Positions 54,376-63,651 of a stretch of DNA of 64,000 nt are shown one piece after another. Where the stretch lies: positions 43,842-107,841 of the forward strand of contig JAPJBO010000780.1 of the NCBI GenBank assembly GCA_030068145.1, given 5' to 3'. This stretch comes from Diplonema papillatum. Lineage: Eukaryota; Euglenozoa; Diplonemea; Diplonemida; Diplonemidae. Made by a program: the position numbers and the translations under genes. Numbering within the stretch: the stretch's first letter is position 1; the number at the start of each line of letters is the position of its first letter. Below the pieces are notes generated by a model. It did no database searches and was not told where the DNA came from. It was given only the letters and a program-made list of their open reading frames with translations.

Positions 54376-54960
54376 GACCGCCAAGCAATTGCAACCAAGA
54401 CAAGGAAACCTCTCCCCCTCCCTTCCTCCCCTGCCTAAAAACGGGGTGCTGAAACCTGCAGAGGCGGAGAAGGTTGCCCTCACGCGCACGGCCACTGAAG
54501 GGATGAAGTCGCGAGGAGGGCCGGCATCTGTCTGCCCGTGCAGCTGAAAGAAGGGCAGCGGTAACAACCAGGTTCGGGTTTGGCAACCCTGAACTTGAGC
54601 AAGTGGGGGAATCCAACTGTCCTTGCACCTAAACGTGGGCACTGCCCCAACCGGATCTGGTTTAGGTTTAGCCACCCTGAACTGCAAGGGTGAGACCTCG
54701 CACAGTGAACCGTCTGGCTGCTCCTTGTAGTTGCAATTGCGTCGTGTAGCGCGAACGATGCGCCTCGAGGATGGCGCTCTCGGGACGACTCTGCTCAACC
54801 TGTCGACGCAACCGCTTTCGGTGTGTACAGTTTTTTCAGTTTGTTTCATTTCTTGCAGTGTGGATTTATCCGAGGCTAGAGCTATGATAATAGCTCTAAC
54901 GAGCCAACCCCACTTTCTGGGGTCCGGGGGCGAACACTTTCTTAGCCGACCGCCGTACAT
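54265..54960 (-). CDS. Uncertain 231-codon minus-strand ORF
   Basis: An ATG-started open frame. Its first half (ASDKSTLQEMKQTEKTVHTE, NCNYKEQPDGSLCEVSPLQF) is protein-like, while the second half runs into the degenerate repeat. No motifs or homologue are recognised; it may be chance. Confidence 0.2.
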   Translation of the reverse strand: MYGGRLRKCSPPDPRKWGWLVRAIIIALASDKSTLQEMKQTEKTVHTESGCVDRLSRVVPRAPSSRRIVRATRRNCNYKEQPDGSLCEVSPLQFRVAKPKPDPVGAVPTFRCKDSWIPPLAQVQGCQTRTWLLPLPFFQLHGQTDAGPPRDFIPSVAVRVRATFSASAGFSTPFLGRGGREGERFPCLGCNCLAVPKLVKMCPFAGKLCPSAIAGHSVSACAHISWSNCVR

Positions 54961-55211
54961 GTTCTTTTTGAGTCAATTCCCGCGGTTCCGGGGGTTTCTC
55001 GCCCCGTGATTATATTGGCGTGTTTTTTTTTTTGGCCGGCTTCAAACCTGAGGCCCGGGCTCGAACTCGGCCGAGGACACTTTTCCGGTCGAATACAATC
55101 CAGTCCGTAATTAGTCAATTTCTATTTCGTGAAGACCGCCAAATCCTTGAAAAAAATAATAAATTCCTTCACGAAACAGAAGTTCACAAAACACATGTGT
55201 TCATGATTTAC

Positions 55212-55479
55212 AGGACCCCCAAAAGCACCCCCTGAGCCCGCTCTTTGCGTGGCAGCTGTCCGGCAGCAGGACCAAGATATCGTCGAAAGTACAGCCCCCG
55301 CAGTGGCTGGTATCAAGGTCATCACCGATCGCGCCGAACCGCTCGGTGTTGTTCAAGTGGACATCGTGCGTTCGTGGAATGCGGAGCACCCCGACAAAAC
55401 CGTGGCGTGGCTGTGGTGTCCAGGTGCGAACTACAAGCGCGAGCACAACGAGTACTTTTTCCCAGGCAGCGCGGCCTGA
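55212..55479 (+). CDS. Exon-like ORF (possible last exon)
   Basis: After ATTTACAG, a possible acceptor, a frame reads GIKVITDRAEPLGVVQVDIV, then RSWNAEHPDKTVAWLWCPGA and NYKREHNEYFFPGSAA, and stops. Without splicing it has only a GTG start. The composition is clearly protein-like. No family is recognised and no upstream exon was found. Confidence 0.33.
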
Positions 55480-56054
55480 AGCCGCTGCTGACTCCCCCGC
55501 CGTCTCGGGTGGCCGGTAACGGCCAATCGATTTGCCGTGCTCGCGAGGGGAGCAACGAAGCGTGGCGCAGCTGCTGTCCCGTGTGTTCCCGGGCTGCACA
55601 TGTACTCGCACAGCTGGGGTATATGCGATTGCTGCGTGGTTGTTCTGCCTCCCTCTCACCTGGCTTTTACACCCGCGCAACCGCACTGTGACCTACCGGA
55701 CCGGGGGCCCGCCACCAGACTCCAGCAAAAATAAATTAAAACCCCCCAGCATGCGTGGCGCTAACCACCCACTTCACCACTTCACCGATTTTGCGTTTAT
55801 TATTTTTTTGGCGTAAAGTGCTTATATGGGTCGATTTAAAAAAGGGGGGGGGGTTCACTTCTGGTCGGGTTTTTTTGCTTTCCGTTGATGTTCACACAGC
55901 TCAGACACAAGGAATCATCCCAGAAAGTTGTTTTAGGAGGTTTTCTGACCATAAACTTGGAGAAGCCATCAACACAACATGAAAACAGCCCCAAAATGGT
56001 GAATTCACCCTATTTTCAATCATTTTGGGGCAACTGTAGAGTGGTTGCTGTGCA
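55480..56054. other. Region upstream of the LINE ORF1
   Basis: It probably contains the LINE 5' UTR, whose start cannot be placed. A G run lies at 55844-55853. An in-frame stop at 56037-56039 precedes the first ORF1 ATG. Confidence 0.4.
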
Positions 56055-59000
56055 ATGCCTTTTTGTCGCTGCTCCACTGGAAGAACCCCCAGAATGCCTT
56101 GGAAACTCCCCAGAACACTCTGGAAGAACCCCAGAGCGGCACAACCAACGACAACGCCACGAGCCCCAGCACTGTCGTTTTGGGTTCGCGACCCGACAGG
56201 GAAGCACGGGCACCACACCGTCTGCAGCGACGAGATTGTTGAAGATTTTTTCGGCAAGATGGTGTGGTTCGACCCCGCGGTGTGTTGGGTGGCGCTGGAA
56301 AACAGGCCAATCAACCTGTCTGATTCCTTCGCTGGGAACGGGGTCGACCGAGACGACACTCTGACGGTTATGGTCAGGATGCTCGGGGGCGGCGGTCGCG
56401 GCACGTACCAAGGGTTCAAGGGGAGCAAAGGCGCCGTGTCCTCCAGCAGCGAAACACGCGCATCCCCAGGGAACACCGAGGGCCGCGGCAACGGAAAAGG
56501 GGACGCCAAGGGCCACAAGGGGGAAAAAGGAGGCAAGACGAACAAGGGCAACGGAAAGCGCGGGGGTTTGGTATGGGATGACGGGGTTGACTCCGATGTG
56601 AGCGACAGAGCCGACCTCTACCGCCACTGGGAGGCCCCCGAGACGCGTTTCAAAGCTGTCTTCCCCCTGCACCTGTACGAAGGCTCCTACGCCCAAGCGT
56701 CCTGGGAGGAGGCACACAGCTCCCCCTACCAATGGGCGCAGTTCTACCTGCACAGCGCCCTCGGCCGCGGCACCATCAACTCCTGTTGGGACGCGTCGGC
56801 GAAACAGGAATTTCTAAGGGGTGAGATCCGCCAAACCCTTGAGATCCTGTTCACCACCAGTGCGGCGAACGAGACCGACGTCCTACGCGCAAGCGGACGT
56901 GCTGGCACGTATTTCGAGCCGTTGAACCAGCCAGAGGATTACCGGGTCCTAATGCTCCCGGACGGTGCAAGCGAAGGGGATGCTCACAGCGTGGCCGGTA
57001 AGATCGGACACCTACAGCTGGGTCTGGCATATTGCAGGGGGGAACTGGGCGTTCGAGTAAAGGCATCCTCGTACGCGGAAGCCCGCGAACTCCTACCAGA
57101 ACTCCCCGCAGAAATTGCGTACTTCGCCGTCGCGGGAATCCCCTGCGGCACTAACGCAGGGACGCTCCAGCGGAACCTGATGCGCCTTGGCTGGGACACC
57201 ACCCCGCTTTTCAAGTTGTCGAAAGCTGGCCGACATACGGAGTGGGCTGTCAAGTCCGAAACTCACCCCGGGACCTACCAGTGCGACCTGCTCAACGGCC
57301 TTCGCATAGCGATCAGGAGGGTCCACCGATGCCCAATACAACCATCTCGCCACGTCGCTGGCATGCGCCTATCGAGCACGTTCAGGGAGGAAACGGGGCG
57401 CGACCTGACGCGACGAGACCCGCTGGCCAAAGGATCGACGGAACCTGTCCGCTTCAGCGTTTTCGTAGAACGCTACGGCAAAGGTGCCCCCGCCATCTGG
57501 GAACTTGCCGGAGACAGTCTGAACCGTATGGATGAAGACGAAGACGGAAACGACGAAGGTCCGGATGGAACTCCCCTCGCTGGCGGAAGCGCGGTCGAGC
57601 TGAGGAAACCTGCGATGCAGTACGCACGGCCCGACGGATCGCTGCCACCGGCTCGAACCACGTCCTCAACCCCGTCTTCTTCACCGCCCGTTGATCCCCC
57701 CAGGATGGTCGCTGACCTGGACGAGCGAGAATTGAAGACACTCGTTCGCAACCTCGTGAGCGAGGCAACCACAACAAAGGCCCCCGAGCCTGCCATGCGG
57801 AGCACTAACCAGCCCCCGGCGCAAGACGCAGCCGCGTTCCAGAAGTTCGTGGGTGACATAGTCCAGGAACGCGTAGCAGAGATGGAGAGAAGGCGTCCCC
57901 TCGGCCAACCTGCGCCTACACCCACACTCAATGCACCTCAGATCGCGGCCCTCGTCGAAAGCGCAGTAGACACGCGCGTGTCCGAGACGATGATGCAGCT
58001 AGTCCAAGGCCCGCTGCAGACGATCTCCGGGCAGCTGAGCCACATGTGGGAGCACATGCAGATGCTAACAACGAAGGTAGGGGAAGCTCAGGCAACCATG
58101 GCGGGCAGAGGGCCGACTGCAGTACCAGTACGGCACCAACCACCAACCCCCGACCTACCGATTGCGCACAAACCGAGCACGCCGATGGCCAACCGACCCC
58201 AGCAGACCTCGCAACCAGACTCAACGACGCACGACACCAAGGATAGGAGAAGTACGTCAACGACCCGGAGGACGATCGAAGCCAGCGAACGCAGGGACGT
58301 TAGAAGTGAGCGCTGCGAACAGGCGAACGTGAGCGAATTGACGGGAAGGGAACGGGACAGCCCGTGTCGTGAGAAGCAGACCCTGGCCGACAGCGAACCA
58401 CCAGCGCCAGCAGCAGCCACGGTGGCAACAGCCAAGCCGAAAGCAGCTTCACACCCGAACCGGCCCCGAGACCCTACGCCGATTCCAACCCTGCGACAAG
58501 ACCCGCGGGAGGCGGCAAACGATGACCCACGGCTAGCGGGGTTCGGGTTCTTTGGCAGGCAGCTGCTGGAGCGCGAAAGGATGGCAGCCAATCAGACCCA
58601 ACAACCAAGCCACCCTCCTCAGACCGAAGAAACACCGCTGACAAGCCATCCGCGTGGTTACAGACCGTCGCCGACGAGGGCAACCGCACCGGAGCCTGAC
58701 GCGAAAGACCGGAAGGGCAGCGCACAAGATCGCGAGACGAACGCTGACAGAAGAGAACGGGATAGCCCGAGTCGCGGGACAGCGTCTCTCCCCACAGTGA
58801 ATCGGGCCGACTCGACCACCGCCCCACTGAAGCCGAAGTACCAGCCCTGCACAACGGTCCGAACAGGATCGCCAACGCTTGCGCGTCGATGCAACTCCCC
58901 AGACCCGCGAGCACCCAGAGCGGGACAGGAAAGGGACAACGACCGAGCGGCAGGAACACCGGTCCCTAGCTGCTCTTCAACGGAGGAGGAAACGTCGATC

Positions 59001-59237
59001 CTCGAAGAGACGGCCCGCGCCACCAGCGTACCGACGCCCGCACCATACGAACCGTACAGCACGTTGACTCCGGCAAGCCGACGAGCCGCGTCGCCACACC
59101 CGCGCGCGAGCAGCGCAGGCCAACGCCCGAGGCACAACACGGACAACAACCTGCAAGGAGAAGGGAGACAACCGGGCAGCAGCCGAAACTCCCCGATGCG
59201 ACGCCCTGACGGGCCAGGGGCGTCGCAGCCCCAATGA
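56055..59237 (+). CDS. LINE ORF1 with N-terminal ubiquitin-like domain
   Basis: 1060 residues from the first ATG after an in-frame stop. Residues 40-112 read as a ubiquitin-like fold: FWVRDPTGK aligns with the ubiquitin first hairpin, CSDEIVEDFFGKM with its helix, and VALENRPINLSDSFAGNGV plus DDTLTVMVRMLGG with the last strands and C-terminal Gly-Gly (G111-G112). A Gly/Lys-rich basic linker follows (about 113-190), then a folded region (about 190-430). This region includes YFAVAGIPCGTNAGTLQRNL and, after W380, a strand-rich segment that may be RRM-like. A helical, possibly coiled-coil stretch lies near 625-690 and a charged disordered tail after 700. There are no gag-type CCHC knuckles. The presumed role is nucleic-acid binding and RNP assembly. 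The Ubl could mark self-processing or host ubiquitin-system contact; both are inference. Confidence 0.85.
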   Translation: MPFCRCSTGRTPRMPWKLPRTLWKNPRAAQPTTTPRAPALSFWVRDPTGKHGHHTVCSDEIVEDFFGKMVWFDPAVCWVALENRPINLSDSFAGNGVDRDDTLTVMVRMLGGGGRGTYQGFKGSKGAVSSSSETRASPGNTEGRGNGKGDAKGHKGEKGGKTNKGNGKRGGLVWDDGVDSDVSDRADLYRHWEAPETRFKAVFPLHLYEGSYAQASWEEAHSSPYQWAQFYLHSALGRGTINSCWDASAKQEFLRGEIRQTLEILFTTSAANETDVLRASGRAGTYFEPLNQPEDYRVLMLPDGASEGDAHSVAGKIGHLQLGLAYCRGELGVRVKASSYAEARELLPELPAEIAYFAVAGIPCGTNAGTLQRNLMRLGWDTTPLFKLSKAGRHTEWAVKSETHPGTYQCDLLNGLRIAIRRVHRCPIQPSRHVAGMRLSSTFREETGRDLTRRDPLAKGSTEPVRFSVFVERYGKGAPAIWELAGDSLNRMDEDEDGNDEGPDGTPLAGGSAVELRKPAMQYARPDGSLPPARTTSSTPSSSPPVDPPRMVADLDERELKTLVRNLVSEATTTKAPEPAMRSTNQPPAQDAAAFQKFVGDIVQERVAEMERRRPLGQPAPTPTLNAPQIAALVESAVDTRVSETMMQLVQGPLQTISGQLSHMWEHMQMLTTKVGEAQATMAGRGPTAVPVRHQPPTPDLPIAHKPSTPMANRPQQTSQPDSTTHDTKDRRSTSTTRRTIEASERRDVRSERCEQANVSELTGRERDSPCREKQTLADSEPPAPAAATVATAKPKAASHPNRPRDPTPIPTLRQDPREAANDDPRLAGFGFFGRQLLERERMAANQTQQPSHPPQTEETPLTSHPRGYRPSPTRATAPEPDAKDRKGSAQDRETNADRRERDSPSRGTASLPTVNRADSTTAPLKPKYQPCTTVRTGSPTLARRCNSPDPRAPRAGQERDNDRAAGTPVPSCSSTEEETSILEETARATSVPTPAPYEPYSTLTPASRRAASPHPRASSAGQRPRHNTDNNLQGEGRQPGSSRNSPMRRPDGPGASQPQ

Positions 59238-59272
59238 ACCCAAAACACGGCCTGCCCACGACGCCTGGATGA
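59234..59272 (+). promoter_or_regulatory. Stop/start relay between ORF1 and ORF2
   Basis: ATGA at 59234-59237 overlaps the ORF1 stop (TGA 59235-59237). That ATG opens a 12-codon mini-ORF (MNPKHGLPTTPG) whose TGA (59270-59272) overlaps the ORF2 ATG (59269-59271), again as ATGA. This geometry suits termination-reinitiation, known for R1-type LINEs such as SART1, but here in two steps. Confidence 0.6.
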
Positions 59273-62200
59273 TGATCGTGTCAGCCAACATCCAATCGTG
59301 GTGGGGCAAACAGGGGCCCATGTCGCTGGAGGACGTGACGCGCGGCATCGAACTGCACGGACCAGACGTCGTACTCTTGCAGGAGACTTGGCTGACTAGC
59401 GACAAGCCCACACCGACAGTTGCTGGCTACGTTAGCTACCGCCGAGACAGACCCAGGAACAAGGGAGGCGGGGGGCTGGTTATCCTAGTCCGAAGCTCGT
59501 TTGTTAGCCGACAGCTACCCGCACTGGACTTCGGCGACGATTTGCTGATGGAGTGCCTAGGAGTCGAGATCGACCGCGTCGGTCTCCAAAGCGTGCGGAT
59601 CTACAACGTGTACCGGCCGCCCGAAGACGGCGGTAACATCAACCTGGACCCGTTCGTCATAGAAGAAGACGTCATCGTGTGCGGTGATCCGAACACGCGC
59701 CACCCGACATGGTGTCCGAGCGGAAACTCGAACCCCGCCGGCAGGAAACTGTTCAAGTGGCTCACCGACAACCCAACACCTGCAACAGTGTGGAACGACC
59801 CCTCAACACCAACACGAGACGAGTCCAACACGTCCCCTGACGTCACAATCGCGACGGGTCTCCCGCATTCCATCACCAACTGGAGGACGGCCGAATCCTG
59901 GGGCTCGGACCACAGGACAATCCTGTTCGAAATACCCCGTGGTTACAAGCACCAAAAAGAGAAGCCCCTCACCGGCACCGCATGGGGACGCGCGAAATGG
60001 AAGAAATTCGCGGAACATCTCGACTGCGCTTGTTCAGCAACGGCAGAGAACGCAACAACCGACCCGCAAGCTCTGGCGGACACACTAACCGGCCACATCC
60101 GTGACGCAATAAAAGAGCACATTCCCAAGTCATCCGGGAAACGGCCCCCGAGGCCTTGGTGGAACAAATCGCTGACACCGCTGTCCCGCATCAAAGACGC
60201 AGCGTTCAAAACACTACAGCGCGAAAAGTCGGACAGCTCTCGCGTTCTGTACAAAGAGGCCAAAGAGCGATTCACAGAGGCAGCCCTCAAAGCGAAGACG
60301 GAGTACTGGGGCGGCATCGTTGACAAGGTGAACCGCGGGACAGACCTTGGGCTCTTGTTCCGGACCGTCCGGGAAATTGACGGGAAAAAGCAGAAACACG
60401 CCCTGCCCCCCCTCCGTTCAGGGGGGCGCGTTTTAACGGACCCAGTCGAGAAGGCCACGCACCTGGCGCAACACTACGCAAGCATATGCCGGAAAAAGGA
60501 GGGTATGGCCGGGCAGGGAACCCGTGACACGAACGGAGGCGGCGAAGCAGAAGGCCCGGAAGCCACGGGCGTACGGAACGAGGCGCCCCGCGAAGACAGC
60601 CAGCAGGCAATGAACACCGGGGTAGAAGGGCCCATCACCCTGGAAGAAGTAGAAAGAGCGGTTGAGAAGCTGAAGGTGACAACGTCGACCGATCCGCAAG
60701 GGTTCTGCCCCCAAGTATTCAAGGCGATGGGGAAGCCTGCCCTCGAAGCCCTGTGCAAGGTGACCAATGCGTCCTGGGACAAAGCATCGATCCCTGAGCT
60801 CTGGAAAGAAGCTCATGCTATCCCCATCCCGAAACCGGGGAAGGACCGCGCTGAAGCATCTGGCTACCGCCCGATCTCCCTGACGTGCATAGCTGCGAAG
60901 ATCATGGAAACGGTGATTAGGGAAAGGCTTGACCACATCGTCGAGAGCGACAACTTCCCGAAGATCCGTCCGTTCACAGCATGCCAAGGAGGGTTTCGGC
61001 AGGGAAGGGGAACGGAAGAACAGCTGTTCACAGCCGTCACAACGATCGACCGAAGCCTGCGGGAGAAGCGATACACCTGCCTCCTCGTCTTCGACCTGGC
61101 GAAAGCGTTCGACACGGTGGACCACGACCGCCTTATTAAGGTAATGAGGGACCGCGGGATACCGGCGAAACTCGTGAACTGGGTCGAGGCCTTCCTGCGG
61201 GACAGAGTGGCGAAGTTTCGAATAGGTGGATCCTACGGAGAAAAAGTGACACTGGCGAGCGGTGTCCCACAGGGTACAGTTCTTGGACCAATCTTGTTCC
61301 TGCTGTACATAGACGACTTAGCGGAGAAGCTTTCCTCGATGTCAGCAACCGCCGCACCTGCGAGACTGTCTACAGTGACCCCGTCCCTTTTCGCCGACGA
61401 CGTGGGCGTCGTCGTCAGTGCCAAAACACTGACAGAACTGAGAAAGACAGCCCAGGAAGTCGTTGACAACATCGTGACGTGGGCCACCGAAGCCAAGATG
61501 GACCTGGCCCATGGCAAGACGGAAGCGGTTTTGTTCCGAGAAGTCGAAAAAGGGCTCGTGCACATGCGCCGGAAACTCGCTCCCCCGCTAGTCACTTTCA
61601 CGACAACCCGCCTGGAGATCACGGTTCCGACGGCAGAATTCAGGACGAAAGTGAAGGATTTCGGCGACACATTCCGATACGTGGACCCGGGTAGCCCGCA
61701 CCACCGGAAAAGAATCATACTGGTGTGCGGACTTGAGCTGACCACTCGAAAGCAGAGGAGAGAAATACTGGAGTTGGTAGCTTCGACCGAAGCGACGGAA
61801 ATCGCGTTCACGGTAGTGACTGACCTCCAATGGAAGGAGCAAGTCACCCTCCTCGGACTCACGATCGACGACAGGCTAACCTTCAAAGCCCACGTCGACC
61901 GCATCCTGCAGAGCGCCGGGAAGAGAGTGAACCTAGTGAAGCTCGTATCGGGGATGAAGTGGGGACACAAGACTGAAGTCCTCCGGGCGCTTTACATGGC
62001 GTACGCCTGGCCGGTACTCATGTATGGCATCGCCATATATGGTCCGTACATAGCCCAAGAAGAGAAGGATCGGCTCGAGCGCCTACACCGCACGGCGCTA
62101 GTTGCGGTCACTGGGTGCAAAAAGACGACACTGACATCCGCTGTGCTCATGGAGGCACGAATGCTGCCGATTGAGTCGATGGCAGACGTCCGAACGGGTG

Positions 62201-63651
62201 CCCTCGGCGAGAAGATGGAGACGAAAAACATGTGGGACGACGTCATCAAAACAAGGCATACCAAGGACGCCCTCCCACAGTCATACCTCCACCTCAAAAC
62301 CGAAGCGCGGACGACGGACCCTCGACGAGAACGCCACAAGCCCAACCCCTTCCTACCGTGGGTGCCACCACCACTGCTTCACATCAACCCGTCCCTGCCG
62401 CGCAAGAAGTCGAAGAACGCAGACAAGAACAGGAGGACGGTAGAGCAAGTCCTGGACGGGCTGCCTGAGCCGAAACTGGTAGTCTGGACGGACGGTTCCG
62501 TGGCCGCACTCAAGACGAGACAGGCCCAGCAAGAACTGCTGCACGGGACGACGACCCCGCTCGACGAAGTGACGAGATGGGGCGGGGCAGGCTTCGTGAT
62601 CTACGACACGCGACGCGGCGGTAACTGGAGGGACCAGACGCTGCTCAGGACACGGTCAAGCCGGCAGGCCGGGAAGTGGGCCACGAGCTATCGAGCGGAA
62701 CAGGTAGCACTGCGGGCAGCGCTGAAACAAGTAGAAGCGAAGGCGTTTCATAGGACTAAGAGCACGCAGGCTAACACCTGGTTCCTGACGGACTCCAGCT
62801 CACTGCTGACCGAGCTAAGGCGAGGCCCACACAAGCAAAAAGAGCCAGCCAACATCGAAATCTGGCAGCTGCTCGAAAAGCTCGTGGCGAAGGGGCACAC
62901 GCCGATCCTGCAGTTTGTCTTCGGACACTGTGCCCTGGCGGGTAACGATGAAGCGGACGCACTGGCGAAAGGCGGTATCTCCACAGCGCATGTGGAAAAA
63001 CAACCGCCAATGACGGTTGCAACGGCAAGGGCGCGCTACCGCGAGCACACCTGGGAAAGCGTGCATGCGTCAGCGATGAAGGCATCCCCGTACCGTCCCG
63101 GCGGACCGCTACCGTATGCGCAACTCGTTCGAGGACGCAAGGTGCCCAAAACAGCGCACCTCACGAGGCGTGCGGAGCGAGAAATCCGCCAGCTGAGGAC
63201 AGGGCACCACGAGCTCCTCCACAACCGGTACCGCAAAGACTGGGAAGACCTCGCAGCCGAAGAAAGGCAGAGAGTCCGTCCGTGCGAGCTTTGCGACGCG
63301 ACGCCCGTCTGCCCGATCACGCACCTGTTCCTCGAGTGCAAAGTCGGGTACGCCATGAGGGCGCCGATGTGGAGGCAGGTGTTCGAAGCCGACCCGAAGG
63401 TCCCGAGGGAGCTACCGGCGCCAGGTTCGAGGCACAAGATGCTCTGGCCCCTGCTTTTCGAGCACCCGGAGGCAGCACTCGCCTACCTGCAGGACGCTGG
63501 GCTCGTGGCGAGGTACCAGATACTGGAGGACCCGCCCGACCCCCAAACCCCCGCCTTGCACGAAACGCCGCAGGCAGGAGGGCCCAACTTTGCCGACGCG
63601 CTGGACCTCGACGCAACAAGCAGCGCAACAAGCTCGAACGACTGGGCTTGA
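59269..63651 (+). CDS. LINE ORF2: endonuclease, reverse transcriptase, RNase H
   Basis: 1460 residues. The AP endonuclease shows N7, E39 (LLQETW), D140/N142 (GDPNTRH), D191 and S213-D214-H215. Reverse transcriptase spans about residues 500-900: YRPISLT, VFDLAKAFDTV (D609), SGVPQGTVLGP, FADD (708-711) and GLTIDDRLTFKAHV. RNase H has D1075 (WTDGS), E1144, D1175 (FLTDSS), H1220 and D1230 (NDEADALAK). A C-x2-C-x9-H-x4-C knuckle lies at C1339, C1342, H1352 and C1357. All catalytic residues are present, so the enzyme may be active: it would nick target DNA and copy its RNA by target-primed reverse transcription. About 100 residues (757-858) separate the GKTEAVLF block from the LLGLTIDD block, longer than usual for this group. 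Confidence 0.93.
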   Translation: MMIVSANIQSWWGKQGPMSLEDVTRGIELHGPDVVLLQETWLTSDKPTPTVAGYVSYRRDRPRNKGGGGLVILVRSSFVSRQLPALDFGDDLLMECLGVEIDRVGLQSVRIYNVYRPPEDGGNINLDPFVIEEDVIVCGDPNTRHPTWCPSGNSNPAGRKLFKWLTDNPTPATVWNDPSTPTRDESNTSPDVTIATGLPHSITNWRTAESWGSDHRTILFEIPRGYKHQKEKPLTGTAWGRAKWKKFAEHLDCACSATAENATTDPQALADTLTGHIRDAIKEHIPKSSGKRPPRPWWNKSLTPLSRIKDAAFKTLQREKSDSSRVLYKEAKERFTEAALKAKTEYWGGIVDKVNRGTDLGLLFRTVREIDGKKQKHALPPLRSGGRVLTDPVEKATHLAQHYASICRKKEGMAGQGTRDTNGGGEAEGPEATGVRNEAPREDSQQAMNTGVEGPITLEEVERAVEKLKVTTSTDPQGFCPQVFKAMGKPALEALCKVTNASWDKASIPELWKEAHAIPIPKPGKDRAEASGYRPISLTCIAAKIMETVIRERLDHIVESDNFPKIRPFTACQGGFRQGRGTEEQLFTAVTTIDRSLREKRYTCLLVFDLAKAFDTVDHDRLIKVMRDRGIPAKLVNWVEAFLRDRVAKFRIGGSYGEKVTLASGVPQGTVLGPILFLLYIDDLAEKLSSMSATAAPARLSTVTPSLFADDVGVVVSAKTLTELRKTAQEVVDNIVTWATEAKMDLAHGKTEAVLFREVEKGLVHMRRKLAPPLVTFTTTRLEITVPTAEFRTKVKDFGDTFRYVDPGSPHHRKRIILVCGLELTTRKQRREILELVASTEATEIAFTVVTDLQWKEQVTLLGLTIDDRLTFKAHVDRILQSAGKRVNLVKLVSGMKWGHKTEVLRALYMAYAWPVLMYGIAIYGPYIAQEEKDRLERLHRTALVAVTGCKKTTLTSAVLMEARMLPIESMADVRTGALGEKMETKNMWDDVIKTRHTKDALPQSYLHLKTEARTTDPRRERHKPNPFLPWVPPPLLHINPSLPRKKSKNADKNRRTVEQVLDGLPEPKLVVWTDGSVAALKTRQAQQELLHGTTTPLDEVTRWGGAGFVIYDTRRGGNWRDQTLLRTRSSRQAGKWATSYRAEQVALRAALKQVEAKAFHRTKSTQANTWFLTDSSSLLTELRRGPHKQKEPANIEIWQLLEKLVAKGHTPILQFVFGHCALAGNDEADALAKGGISTAHVEKQPPMTVATARARYREHTWESVHASAMKASPYRPGGPLPYAQLVRGRKVPKTAHLTRRAEREIRQLRTGHHELLHNRYRKDWEDLAAEERQRVRPCELCDATPVCPITHLFLECKVGYAMRAPMWRQVFEADPKVPRELPAPGSRHKMLWPLLFEHPEAALAYLQDAGLVARYQILEDPPDPQTPALHETPQAGGPNFADALDLDATSSATSSNDWA

